Of a DNA stretch of 64,000 bases, positions 1 to 8,334 are shown in pieces. Under the pieces are notes generated by a model. The model had not been told where the DNA came from and ran no database searches. It saw nothing but the letters and a program-made list of their open reading frames with translations. The translations under genes were made by a program, and so were the position numbers. This DNA comes from Novosphingobium sp. PhB57 (GTDB lineage: Bacteria > Pseudomonadota > Alphaproteobacteria > Sphingomonadales > Sphingomonadaceae). The stretch is taken from positions 1 to 64,000 of the forward strand of contig NZ_SMBO01000003.1 of the NCBI RefSeq assembly GCF_004342985.1, given 5' to 3'. Position 1 is the first letter of the stretch. Each line of letters opens with the position of its first letter.

Positions 1-12
1 GATTCCCGGAAC

Positions 13-900
13 ATGACTGATCTTGTCGAAATTGCGGCCGAGCTCGCGCCGCGGCATGGGTACAATTCGACTGGCCTTCCCGGCCTGCGCATCCTGCGTT
101 CGGAAGCCATGCTCGAGGACGTGCCGGTGCTTTACCGGCCTGGAGCCGTTTTTGTCTTACAGGGATCAAAGCAGGGCTTTCTCGATGGCAATGTGTATCG
201 CTACGATGCCGATCATTACCTCGCCATCTCGGTGCCCGTGCCATTCCGCATGGCCTCACAGGCGGATGCAGGCAGGCCCTTGCTCGCCATCTATCTCGAT
301 TTCGACCTTCCTCTCGCGGCCGAGATCGCCGCAGTGATGGCTAGGCCGGACGCGTCGCACGCCCGCGAGCAAGCACGCAGCCTGGTTTCGAGCCCAATGG
401 AGCCCTCCATTCGCGATGTGCTGCGACGGTTGCTGGTGGCTCTGCACTCCCCGCAGGAGTGCGCTATCCTGGGTCCCGGGCTTATCCGTGAATTGCATTT
501 TCGCGTGATGATGGGGCCGCAAGCTCGGCCGCTATTGGCCGCACTTCACCACGAAGGGACGGCGGACCGGGTCGTGAAGAGCCTGTCAGAGATCCGCGAA
601 CGCTATCACGAGAAACTTACGGTTCCCGCCCTGGCTAAGGCTGCGGGGATGAGCGTTGCTTCGTACCACTCCGGATTCAAGGCTCTCACCGGAAGTTCGC
701 CCATGCAGTACATCAAGGCCATGCGCTTGCACGAGGCGCGCATGATGATCGCGCGGCGCGAAGCTCCCATAGCGACGGTCGCGATGCAGGTCGGCTACGC
801 TAGCCCGGCGCAGTTCAGCCGTGATTTCAAACGTCATTTCCATCGCAATCCAAGCGATGAGGCCCTCTGGCTGCGTGAGCACATCGGCGAGGCCTCGTAG
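13..900 (+). CDS. AraC-family transcriptional regulator
   Basis: This 295-residue protein has an N-terminal AraC-type ligand/dimerisation domain (about residues 15-165) and a C-terminal double helix-turn-helix (about 190-290). The second HTH shows the usual AraC signature: IATVAMQVGYASPAQFSRDF followed by a basic tail. The N-terminal half resembles the YqhC-type AraC_N domain, whose members often control neighbouring dehydrogenases or reductases. Its target is not visible, because the upstream neighbour lies outside the window. The start is the first ATG; only 12 bases precede it, so the promoter cannot be judged. It is co-directional with nothing downstream; the next gene is a convergent LysR regulator. 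Confidence 0.9.
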   Translation: MTDLVEIAAELAPRHGYNSTGLPGLRILRSEAMLEDVPVLYRPGAVFVLQGSKQGFLDGNVYRYDADHYLAISVPVPFRMASQADAGRPLLAIYLDFDLPLAAEIAAVMARPDASHAREQARSLVSSPMEPSIRDVLRRLLVALHSPQECAILGPGLIRELHFRVMMGPQARPLLAALHHEGTADRVVKSLSEIRERYHEKLTVPALAKAAGMSVASYHSGFKALTGSSPMQYIKAMRLHEARMMIARREAPIATVAMQVGYASPAQFSRDFKRHFHRNPSDEALWLREHIGEAS

Positions 901-993
901 GTATGGGAAACTGCGACTAGATGACACCATTTGGCGACTAGCATGTAAACGACCGTTATCGCCCGAAACGGTCATGGCGAGATTTGCACGCTG

Positions 994-1914
994 CTATTCG
1001 CCGGTCTGAGCAACACCCTTCGATATGAGCCAGTCGTGAAAAGCGCCCACTTCCGATCGGCGCAACGCCTTCGGAGAAGCCGCGACATAATAGGCCCATT
1101 TCAACGGCCATCGCCGCTCCGGCAACAGCTGCACGAGACGGCCGCTCTCAAGCTCCTGCGCGACCAGGGCTTTGCGGACCAGAGCGACGCCTTGCGCAGC
1201 AACCGCCGCATGGATCACTGCCGCCGTCGAGTTGATCTTGAGCCCGCGATGGGACGGAGCCTGGTTGGCGCCAGCGCGGGCGAGCCATTCCGCCCACGTC
1301 GGGAAGCCGCCGCCGGGATGGGCGGTGCCGTCATAGATCAGCGTTTGCTCGGCAATCCATCCCGCTGTGGCCTGCTCGCCCTGCGGCAGCAGCCGATGAT
1401 GACAGACCGGGATGATTTCCTCCCCCATCAGATATGTCGCCTTCACGCCCTTCCACGATCCCAAGCCGCAGCGGATGCCGATGTCCGCCTCGCCTTGGCC
1501 GAGATCGATTACCCGATCCGATACGTCCAGTCGGACGTCGATAGCGGGATACAGCACTGCGAATTCGTTGAGCCGGGGCAGCAACCAGTTGGCGACCAGC
1601 GCCTGCGAGGCGGTGACCACGACGACCGAGCGCGCCGCTCGCCCGCGCAACTTCCGGAGGCCCGCTTCAAGGCGGTCCAGGCCTTGCGCGATGTCCTCCA
1701 GCGCGTCCTGTGCCTCGTCCACTGGCGTCAGCCTTTCGGTGCCTGAGCGGGTGCGACGGAAAAGCGGATATCCCACCCAATCTTCCAACGAGCGAACCAG
1801 CTGCCCCACGGCGGCGGATGTCACGTCGAGTTCGCTGGCGGCGCCAACGAAACTGCCATGGCGGCCGGCGGCCTCGAGTGCCTGAAGGGATTTGAGACGG
1901 GTCAGATTGCGCAT
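994..1914 (-). CDS. LysR-family transcriptional regulator (GcvA type)
   Basis: A 306-residue LysR regulator. The start is placed at the ATG giving MRNLTRLKSLQALEAAGRHG; a longer open frame extends upstream but is not LysR-like. The winged HTH covers about residues 5-65 (SFVGAASELDVTSAAVGQLV) and the periplasmic-binding-like effector domain about 90-300. The MRNLTRLKSLQALEA opening is typical of the GcvA/AmpR-like branch. It is divergent from the short operon that begins at 2042, with about 127 bp between the starts. LysR regulators usually control such a divergent neighbour, so it probably regulates the CMD/SDR/cupin operon. The inducer is unknown. Confidence 0.9.
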   Translation of the reverse strand: MRNLTRLKSLQALEAAGRHGSFVGAASELDVTSAAVGQLVRSLEDWVGYPLFRRTRSGTERLTPVDEAQDALEDIAQGLDRLEAGLRKLRGRAARSVVVVTASQALVANWLLPRLNEFAVLYPAIDVRLDVSDRVIDLGQGEADIGIRCGLGSWKGVKATYLMGEEIIPVCHHRLLPQGEQATAGWIAEQTLIYDGTAHPGGGFPTWAEWLARAGANQAPSHRGLKINSTAAVIHAAVAAQGVALVRKALVAQELESGRLVQLLPERRWPLKWAYYVAASPKALRRSEVGAFHDWLISKGVAQTGE

Positions 1915-2041
1915 GACTGTCCGATAGCGCGCCCTGGTCTGTCGAGAAAGATTTTCTTTCTTTTCGATATCGCTCGATTTCCTCGCCGGACGTGCGCCGA
2001 TGCCCGATGATCCGTACCGAACGAGCGAACTGAAAGACCCC

Positions 2042-2563
2042 ATGATGAGCAATGTCCGCGTAAAGCCCTGGCGGGATGGCGATCCAGCCCCCGATGATCT
2101 TCTGGCCGAGATGCGGGCGCGTCGTCCAAATGGCGAACTGATCGGCATTGACCGTGTGCTGTTGAAGAGCTTCCCGCTGGCGACGGGCTGGAACGGCCTG
2201 CTCGGTCGTGTGCGTTCGCAATTCTCGCTTGAACTCGAATATCGCGAACTCATCATGCGCCGGGTGGCCGTGCTCAACCGCGCCGACTTCGAATGGCGCG
2301 TACACAAGCCTGCCTATCTCGACGCCGGCGGCACCGAAGCGAAATGCGAGGCCTTGCGCATCGACGGGATCCATGCGGTCTTTAACGAGGGGGAGGCGGC
2401 GCTGCTCACCCTGACCGATCAGTCGACCCGCAATGTGGAGGTTGGCCAGGAGGTCATCGAGAAGCTCAAGATTCTCTTCGGGGAGCAGCAGACGGTCGAA
2501 GCGGTTGCAACGGTGGCCGCCTATAACATGGTGTCCCGCTTCCTTGTCGCGCTGGCGATCTGA
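2042..2563 (+). CDS. carboxymuconolactone decarboxylase (CMD/AhpD-like) family protein
   Basis: About 173 residues with the all-helical CMD fold pattern. An ELIMRRVAVLNRADFEWRVH segment (the family's E-W-x-x-H motif) precedes a helix with DQSTRNVEVGQEVIEKLK. I see no CxxC redox pair, so it is unlikely to be an AhpD-type peroxidase partner; family members without it are lactone decarboxylases or of unknown role. The start is chosen at the ATG ATG doublet (2042 or 2045), because the longer frame from 2000 runs into the LysR promoter region. Its TGA overlaps the ATG of the next gene by one base (TGATG), which implies translational coupling with the SDR downstream. Confidence 0.8.
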   Translation: MMSNVRVKPWRDGDPAPDDLLAEMRARRPNGELIGIDRVLLKSFPLATGWNGLLGRVRSQFSLELEYRELIMRRVAVLNRADFEWRVHKPAYLDAGGTEAKCEALRIDGIHAVFNEGEAALLTLTDQSTRNVEVGQEVIEKLKILFGEQQTVEAVATVAAYNMVSRFLVALAI

Positions 2564-3309
2564 TGATGCTCAAGGGAAAGACCGCGCTCATCACGGGCGG
2601 ATCGAGCGGCATAGGATTGGCTACGGCCAAGCTGCTGAGCCGCCAGGGCGCCCGCGTCGCCATCATGGGTAGCTCGCGCGACAGGCTCGAACGCGCGCAG
2701 GAGGAGTTGGGCAACGATGTCGTCACGATCCAGGGCGATGTCGCATCGCTGGCGGATCTGGCCCGGATGCGCGGCGATCTCGAACGCGCCTTTGGTGAGC
2801 TCGATATCCTGTTCGCCAATGCGGGTATCGCCCTGGGCACCCCGATCGCGACCACGGACGAGGCGACTTACACGCGGATGATGGATGTGAACGTGAAAGG
2901 CGTCTTCTTCACCGTGCAGGCGGTTCTGCCGCTGATGCGCGAGGGCGGCTCGATCATCCTCAACACGTCCTGGCTCAATCAGGTCGGCTCGCCGGGGCGG
3001 GCGATATTGTCCGCCTCCAAAGCGGCCGTGCGCTCTTTTGCCCGCACCCTCTCGGCCGAACTGCTCGACCGAAAAATCCGGGTCAATGCAGTCAGCCCCG
3101 GCTCGATCGAGACGCCGATCCATCGCGGTAATGGTCAAAGCGAGGCGGACTTCCGCGCCTATGCCGAGCGCGTCGGCGCGCAAGTGCCGCTTGGACGGAT
3201 GGGACGGCCCGAGGAGATTGCGAGCGCGGTCGCATTTTTCGCCAGCGATGCCTCCAGCTATATGCTCGGCGCGGAAATCGTGGTCGATGGCGGCCGGTCG
3301 GAGCTTTGA
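2563..3309 (+). CDS. SDR-family protein lacking the catalytic tyrosine
   Basis: A 248-residue classical short-chain dehydrogenase/reductase. The Rossmann glycine motif TGGSSGIG sits near residue 11 and the NAG motif (FANAGIA) near 87; a C-terminal VVDGGRSEL is typical of glucose-dehydrogenase-like SDRs. The expected YxxxK active site reads ILSASK: lysine is at about residue 153, but the tyrosine position (about 149) is leucine. Serine is still present in the preceding NTSWLNQ segment. The protein may therefore bind NAD(P) without normal catalysis, or use another residue. It is coupled by a one-base overlap to the CMD-like gene and followed 3 bp later by the cupin gene. The start at 2563 or 2566 (ATG ATG) is not resolved. 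Confidence 0.85.
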   Translation: MMLKGKTALITGGSSGIGLATAKLLSRQGARVAIMGSSRDRLERAQEELGNDVVTIQGDVASLADLARMRGDLERAFGELDILFANAGIALGTPIATTDEATYTRMMDVNVKGVFFTVQAVLPLMREGGSIILNTSWLNQVGSPGRAILSASKAAVRSFARTLSAELLDRKIRVNAVSPGSIETPIHRGNGQSEADFRAYAERVGAQVPLGRMGRPEEIASAVAFFASDASSYMLGAEIVVDGGRSEL

Positions 3310-3312
3310 GCC

Positions 3313-4014
3313 ATGATGATCCATGACGATCTTACGACCCGCACTATCGTTCATGCCGGGGACATGGACTGGGTGCCGAGCCCCATGCCCGGCGTCGATC
3401 GGCGTATGCTGTTCCGCATCGGCGGAGAGAAAGCGCGCGCCACCTCCATTGTGCGCTATGCGCCGGGGAGCAGCTTCTCGCGTCACGATCATCCTGGCGG
3501 CGAGGAGATCTTCGTGCTCGATGGCGTCTTTCAGGACGAGACCGGCGATTTCCCGGCGGGCAGCTATATCCGCAATCCCCCCGGGACGAGCCATGCTCCC
3601 GCCAGCGCTCCGGGCTGCACGATCTTCGTCAAGCTCTGGCAGTTCAGCGCCGCCGATAGCGAGCAGGTCGTTCGACGGCCTGGCGAGAGGGAAGCCGCCG
3701 CGCAGTCGCCCGGCGTCGAAGCCACCCGGCTGTTGTTCGAAAGCCCATCCGAGCATGTGATGATCGAGACATGGCACCCCGGCGCTGAGATCGCCATGGT
3801 CAATCCGGAAGGATTGGAGCTGTTGGTCCTCTCCGGCTCGATCGAGATCGAGGGCTCCAGACTAGGCGAATGGGGCTGGCTCCGCATACCGCAGGGCGAG
3901 CCCTTGCACGCGATTGCGGGTGCCGACGGCGCGGCGGCGTGGATCAAGTCAGCGCCGCTGCTTCATGCCGATGTCTGCCCATTCGAGGACGAGTCCTTCG
4001 ATCCGGTGATCTAG
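3313..4014 (+). CDS. ChrR-like double-cupin protein
   Basis: A 233-residue protein made of two cupin barrels. The first (about residues 15-115) has a clear metal-binding set: SRHDHPGGEEIFVLDG, then PPGTSHAP. This matches the cupin motif of two histidines, a glutamate and a later histidine, as in the ChrR anti-sigma cupin domain that binds zinc. The second barrel (about 135-225) is degenerate. The zinc-binding anti-sigma N-terminal domain of true ChrR is absent and no ECF sigma gene is nearby, so it is more likely a metal-dependent enzyme or sensor in the operon than an anti-sigma factor. It lies 3 bp after the SDR and 6 bp before the DUF2938 gene. Confidence 0.8.
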   Translation: MMIHDDLTTRTIVHAGDMDWVPSPMPGVDRRMLFRIGGEKARATSIVRYAPGSSFSRHDHPGGEEIFVLDGVFQDETGDFPAGSYIRNPPGTSHAPASAPGCTIFVKLWQFSAADSEQVVRRPGEREAAAQSPGVEATRLLFESPSEHVMIETWHPGAEIAMVNPEGLELLVLSGSIEIEGSRLGEWGWLRIPQGEPLHAIAGADGAAAWIKSAPLLHADVCPFEDESFDPVI

Positions 4015-4020
4015 GAAAGG

Positions 4021-4521
4021 GTGGCTGTGGCGGAACTGGTCAAATTCATGCTGGTGGGGGTCGGAGGCACGATTACCATCGATCTCTGGGCGCTGCTGCT
4101 TGCCCGGCTGTTCAAGGTGCCGCCGGTCAATTGGCGGATGGTAGGCCGATGGATCGGCAATATGCCCCGCGGCCGGTTCATCCACGCCGACATGGCCAAG
4201 GTCGGGCCCATCGCCGGCGAGGCAATGATCGGCTGGGGCGCCCACTATATCATCGGTATCGGCTACGGCCTGTTGTTGCTCATATTCTGGGGGTCCCCAT
4301 GGATTGCCCGCCCGACATTGCTTCCGCCGATGATCGTCTCATGGGTTCTCCTCGCGGCGCCCTATTTCATCATGATGCCGGGCATGGGGTCTGGTATCGC
4401 GGGGTCGAAGACACCCCGGCCAAACGTGACCCGCATGAAAAGCGTGATCGGCCATTCGGTCTTTGGCTTTGGCATGTACGCGGCAGGCAGAGCGATCGCC
4501 GAAATCTGGCCAGCCACCTGA
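4021..4521 (+). CDS. DUF2938 integral membrane protein
   Basis: A 166-residue membrane protein with about four hydrophobic helices (near residues 5-28, 72-92, 98-118 and 140-162). I recognise the DUF2938 pattern, including WRMVGRWIGNMPRGRF near residue 39 and the conserved GPIAGEAMIGWGAHYIIGI segment. Function is unknown for the family. The start codon is GTG at 4021, 6 bp after the cupin stop with AGGAAAGG just before it. An in-frame ATG is not available until much later, so GTG is preferred. It is part of the same operon as the CMD, SDR and cupin genes. Confidence 0.8.
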   Translation: MAVAELVKFMLVGVGGTITIDLWALLLARLFKVPPVNWRMVGRWIGNMPRGRFIHADMAKVGPIAGEAMIGWGAHYIIGIGYGLLLLIFWGSPWIARPTLLPPMIVSWVLLAAPYFIMMPGMGSGIAGSKTPRPNVTRMKSVIGHSVFGFGMYAAGRAIAEIWPAT

Positions 4522-4549
4522 TGTCGCCAAACAAAATTGAGGAATAGCT

Positions 4550-5157
4550 GTGAAGACGGACAAAGTTGCGATCATCGGTGGTGGATTGGCGGGACTGACG
4601 GTCGCCCGCCTGTTGCAGGCCGCAGACGTGGACTTCGTCTTGCTCGAGGCCCGGGAACGCTTGGGGGACGCATCCTGTCGGTCGGCGCGGATGGTCTGCC
4701 GAGCGAGGATGGGTTCGACTTGGGGCCGTCCTGGTACTGGCCGCATATGCAGCCAGCCATCGCCGAACTGGTGGAGGAGCTGGGCCTTGCCGCTTTCTGC
4801 CAGAATAGCGACGGCGATGTGATCTTCGAGCGCATGTCACGCGAAGCTGCCCAGCGCTATCGGGGCGTCGTGCAGGATCAGCAGAGCATGCGGCTGGTCG
4901 GGGGAACGTCATCCCTTGTCCGTGCGCTGGCCCGCGATCTGCCGGCCGAGCGGATCAGGCTCAAAGCCCGCGTGACGGCGATGGCTCTCTTGCCGAAGGG
5001 CGTCGAGCTGACCATCGGCGACGCGGAATCCCTGACTGTCGGCCATGTGATCGCCGCTCTGCCTCCCCGCCTCCTTGAAGCGACGACGCGCTTTATCCAT
5101 GAAGGCGGCAGTAGGGAGCGGGAGCGCAAGCGCGAGGGTGGGGGCAAAGCGAAATAG
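4550..5157 (+). pseudogene. FAD-dependent amine-oxidase-like gene, frameshifted and truncated
   Basis: The frame starting at the ATG at 4550 encodes a Rossmann FAD-binding start (VAIIGGGLAGLTVARLL, then LLEARERLG). Homology then continues in the next frame as GGRILSVG and runs through DGFDLGPSWYWPHMQPAI to VIAALPPRLLEATTRF. The switch falls at a run of five G (4663-4667); a sixth G would restore the conserved ERLGGRIL motif. Only about 190 residues of a family usually 350-450 long remain: after about 5095 the frame ends in a low-complexity basic tail (residues RERERKREGGGKAK). It is therefore broken twice, by a frameshift and by loss of the 3' half. It is the last gene of the operon begun at 2042. 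A sequencing error could explain the G-run but not the truncation. Confidence 0.8.
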
Positions 5158-5192
5158 GAGGGGCAGGATCATCGATCTGCTCCGGTTTTGAA

Positions 5193-5230
5193 GGCAGGCC
5201 CGGATCCGGCGAGACGGAGCCGGGCCTGCC
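5193..5230 (-). terminator. hairpin terminator after the TonB receptor gene
   Basis: An 11-bp perfect inverted repeat (GGCAGGCCCGG at 5193-5203 and its complement at 5220-5230) lies 6 bp beyond the receptor stop codon at 5237. Read on the minus strand it is followed by TTCAAAACC rather than a strong U tract. It could serve both the receptor gene and the converging broken operon. Confidence 0.6.
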
Positions 5231-5236
5231 CGATGG

Positions 5237-8170
5237 TCAGCGGTGGAAGCGCAGGCTGAGGAAGAACGTACGCCCGATCACGTCGTAGACGCCCGACTGG
5301 TAGCTCAGTTCGAAGTTGGCGCCGCCGGCTTCGGCACCCGGTATACGCGGGGGCTTGCGGTCGAAGGCATTGTTGAGACCGCCCGACAGCTCGATGTTAT
5401 CGGTCAATGCCACGAAGGCCGAGAAGTCGTTATAGAACACGTTCGGTGTCCAGACTTTGCTGTACTTGTCCGGCGTGATCGTGGTGGCCGCCTTCATCGG
5501 CGAGAAGTGGCGCAGGCTCCAGGTAAAGCCCATACCCTCGCGCGAGTAGGTCGTGCGGACCACGCCCTTCCACTTGGGCGATCCGAAGATGCCCGCGTAC
5601 TCGGTGATCGAGCCCGGATCGGTGGGGTCGAGCGTATAGCGGCGGTTGAGGAGACGGGTGTAGTTGGCGTCGATCGACAGCTTGCCCGCATCGTCGGCGA
5701 GGCCCAGCCGCGAGAGCGCCAGGCTGTAGCTCAGTCCGAAGTCGATCCCCCGGGTGAGGTACTGGGACAGGTTCAGCTTCTGCGTCATCACGGATTCGAG
5801 ATTGCCGTTGGCGTCACGCTGGATGAGTGGGCAGAAGATGTTGTCCAGCGAGGGCTGGTCCACGCACTTGTCGATCAGCATCTGGGCGCCGAAGGCGTCG
5901 ATCGCGTTACGCAGGTCGATGTTGTAGTAATCGACCGTGAGCGACAGCCCCGGCACGAAGCGCGGTTGCAGCACGGCGCCGAGCGTCAGGGTCTTCGCGG
6001 TCTCCGGCTTCAGGTCGAGATTACCGCTCGAAATGATGTCGCGGTAGAGCCAGTAGCTTACGGTATCGGCCGGGTTGATCGCCGCGCAGTTGGCTGCCGT
6101 GTACTGCGTGCGGGTCGCGCGGTTGGCGAGATTATAGGCATTGCACGGATCGGTGATCCAGAGGCCCGAAACGCTGTCCGCCGTGTAGAGTTCGCCGATG
6201 TTCGGCGCGCGTACCGCCTGGCCGTAAGTGGCGCGGAAGCGGATATCGGGTATCGGCGCCCATTCGCCGCCGAATTTCCACGTCGTGGTCGAGCCGGCGG
6301 TGCTGTAGTCCGACAGGCGCAAGGCACCGTCGAGCGACAGCGTGTCGAAGAACGGTGTGTCCTTCAGGATCGGAACATGGACTTCGCCGTAGATTTCCTT
6401 GACCGAATATTTGCCGACGAGAGTGCCCTGCATGGTGCCGATCGTCGGATCGTAGAGCGGACTGTCCGGATTGTACTCGGGGATGGCGCCGATATCGTTG
6501 CGCTCCCTGCGGTATTCGCCGCCGAGCACGACCTGTACCGCACCGCCCGGCAGGTTGAACAGGCCGCCCGAGACATAGCCTGAGAGCACCTGCTGCGTCA
6601 GTGACGATTTCGACCAGTGCGAGGTATAGGTGATGTAGTCGATCATCTCCGGGGTCAGCGTGCGCAGCGGGTTGATCGCCACGCATCCGTTGCCAGGATC
6701 GTCGAGCGTACTGCGGCAGACGGCTTCGCCATTGGCACCTGTCGTGCTGTCGATGCCCATGTACCAGCGATCGTAGGCGGTCGAGTTGACATCGCGCACC
6801 CGCTGGGTGGTCTTGCCGTAACTGTAGTAGGTCGAATAGTTCCAGGGCTGGGCGAAAAGCGTGAAATCGCCTTCCGCCCCGGCCACGGCCTGGAACAGCT
6901 TGCGATCGTATTCCGTGACCGGAGCCGGCAGTTCCATGAAGCGCCGCGCGAACTGGACGCCGCCGGCGGGCACCGCGCCGCCGTTGGCTGCGCGCATCTC
7001 GTCAGTGATATAGGGGCTGTCGGCGGGAACCACATCGGTGCCGAATGCGGTCATCTGAAGGAAGCCCGCCTTCGAGGTATTGTGCGCGAACGTGGCGTTG
7101 GCGAAGAGCTTCAGCGCGTCGCTCACCTCGAAGCTGGCCGAGGCGCGGGTGTTGAAGCGCTCGGACGGAACTGAGAGGTACCAGCCGTCGTAGCGGCCGT
7201 TGTATTCGCCGCCATCGGTCAGCAAAGTGCCCAGCGGGTCGGTGGAAGTGCCGAGGTTGACCGGCACGACGTTGACCAGGCCGCCGGGTCCGAGGATGGG
7301 ATCGCGCAAGGTGCCGCTGTCGCGGTTGACCGAATAGAGCTTGCCGCCCAGCACCACTTGCGCGGCATCGGCCGTGTTGATGTTGCGGACGTGGTCCTGG
7401 ATGAAATAGGGACTGGAGCTGCTGGTGCGGGCGTAGATCGGATAACCGTCGGCCGTCCAGGGGCGATCGGAGCCGCTCACGGTGCCGGGCGTATTCTCGT
7501 AGAAGCCGTAGACCGTCACATTGCCGCGATGGTCTGCAAAGTTCGTGCCCGCGAGCAGGTCGAACCCGTACGTGTCCATGTCGCCGCGCGTCGAGGCGTT
7601 GTAGCGGGTATTGGCCTCGATCCCCTGGAAGTCCTTCTTGAGGATGAAGTTGGCAACGCCCGCGACCGCATCGGCGCCGTAAAGCGCGGAGGCGCCGCCG
7701 GTAATCACTTCGACCCGCTGCACGAGGCTGGAAGGGATATTGCTCAGGTCCACCGCTGATGTGCCGGGAATGGCAGCCACCTGGCGGCGCCCGTCGACCA
7801 GCACCAGCGTGCGCTGCGTGCCCATGCCGCGCAAGTCGAGCGCATTGACGCCTGCGTTACCGGCGAGATTGCTCGTCTGGTTCGTTTGGGTGACTGCAAG
7901 GGCGGGGAGCTGGTTGACGACGTCGGCGATATTCTGCGTGCCGGTCGCCTTGATCTGGTCGGCGTCGACTACCGCCAGCGGCGAAGGACTGTCGGCAGCG
8001 GCGCGCCGGATGCGCGATCCCGTGACGACGATGTCCTGGGCAGGTCGCTCGGTCGCGGATTGATCGGCAGAAACCGGGGCCGTCTGCGCATAGGCATTTG
8101 CCGAAGGCGCAAGACAGCTGAGCATGAGTAGCGTCCGTAGCCCTGCTACGGAGATCCGATGATTTATCAT
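5237..8170 (-). CDS. TonB-dependent outer-membrane receptor
   Basis: About 977 residues. The start is set at the ATG at 8170 (MINHRISVAGLRT), which has a GGGAG ribosome site upstream and begins a signal peptide ending in ANAYAQ; the longer frame to 8233 would put 21 unlikely residues before it. A TonB-box-like segment (DIVVTGSRIRR) is followed by the plug domain (about 50-165, with LVLVDGRRQ and GASALYGADAVAGVANFI) and a long 22-strand barrel ending in LSLRFHR. The GSRIRR and LVLVDGRR features are typical of the large sphingomonad/Xanthomonas receptors for oligosaccharides or peptides. It is divergent from the DUF5695-like exported protein at 8335, which suggests the pair import and process one polymer-derived ligand. 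Confidence 0.92.
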   Translation of the reverse strand: MINHRISVAGLRTLLMLSCLAPSANAYAQTAPVSADQSATERPAQDIVVTGSRIRRAAADSPSPLAVVDADQIKATGTQNIADVVNQLPALAVTQTNQTSNLAGNAGVNALDLRGMGTQRTLVLVDGRRQVAAIPGTSAVDLSNIPSSLVQRVEVITGGASALYGADAVAGVANFILKKDFQGIEANTRYNASTRGDMDTYGFDLLAGTNFADHRGNVTVYGFYENTPGTVSGSDRPWTADGYPIYARTSSSSPYFIQDHVRNINTADAAQVVLGGKLYSVNRDSGTLRDPILGPGGLVNVVPVNLGTSTDPLGTLLTDGGEYNGRYDGWYLSVPSERFNTRASASFEVSDALKLFANATFAHNTSKAGFLQMTAFGTDVVPADSPYITDEMRAANGGAVPAGGVQFARRFMELPAPVTEYDRKLFQAVAGAEGDFTLFAQPWNYSTYYSYGKTTQRVRDVNSTAYDRWYMGIDSTTGANGEAVCRSTLDDPGNGCVAINPLRTLTPEMIDYITYTSHWSKSSLTQQVLSGYVSGGLFNLPGGAVQVVLGGEYRRERNDIGAIPEYNPDSPLYDPTIGTMQGTLVGKYSVKEIYGEVHVPILKDTPFFDTLSLDGALRLSDYSTAGSTTTWKFGGEWAPIPDIRFRATYGQAVRAPNIGELYTADSVSGLWITDPCNAYNLANRATRTQYTAANCAAINPADTVSYWLYRDIISSGNLDLKPETAKTLTLGAVLQPRFVPGLSLTVDYYNIDLRNAIDAFGAQMLIDKCVDQPSLDNIFCPLIQRDANGNLESVMTQKLNLSQYLTRGIDFGLSYSLALSRLGLADDAGKLSIDANYTRLLNRRYTLDPTDPGSITEYAGIFGSPKWKGVVRTTYSREGMGFTWSLRHFSPMKAATTITPDKYSKVWTPNVFYNDFSAFVALTDNIELSGGLNNAFDRKPPRIPGAEAGGANFELSYQSGVYDVIGRTFFLSLRFHR

Positions 8171-8213
8171 TTGGTTATCGCTCCCTGATCCGCAACAATT
8201 TGTCACGAACGAT

Positions 8214-8226
8214 TCGTATACGATAT
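8214..8226. promoter_or_regulatory. palindromic site upstream of the TonB receptor
   Basis: TCGTATACGA (8214-8223) is a perfect 10-bp palindrome lying about 44 bp upstream of the receptor start. It overlaps a TACGATAT octamer (8219-8226) that is also found at 8298 and at 12083. It is probably part of the operator set for the MarR-family protein encoded at 12100-12534, but it is the weakest of the three copies. Confidence 0.4.
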
Positions 8227-8297
8227 TTTTCATACAAATTTGTCAAGTTGCTTCACGCTCGGCCAGGGCGATCATCGCCGTTGCCTGGCTCATAATA

Positions 8298-8310
8298 TAC
8301 GATATACGTA
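8298..8310. promoter_or_regulatory. candidate MarR operator, TACGATATACGTA
   Basis: This 13-bp site (TACG, five bases, CGTA) sits 24 bp upstream of the DUF5695-like gene and differs at one position from the site at 12083-12095 in front of the SDR. The size and symmetry fit a MarR-type operator. The position suits repression of the 8335 gene, of the divergent receptor, or of both. Confidence 0.5.
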
Positions 8311-8334
8311 CCGTCACTTTGACGGAGGTGAGCC

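Noticed and set aside
2208..3777. Several alternative frames around the CMD, SDR and cupin genes
   Set aside because: The coupled plus-strand genes have clear families and one-base to few-base spacing, leaving no room for others.
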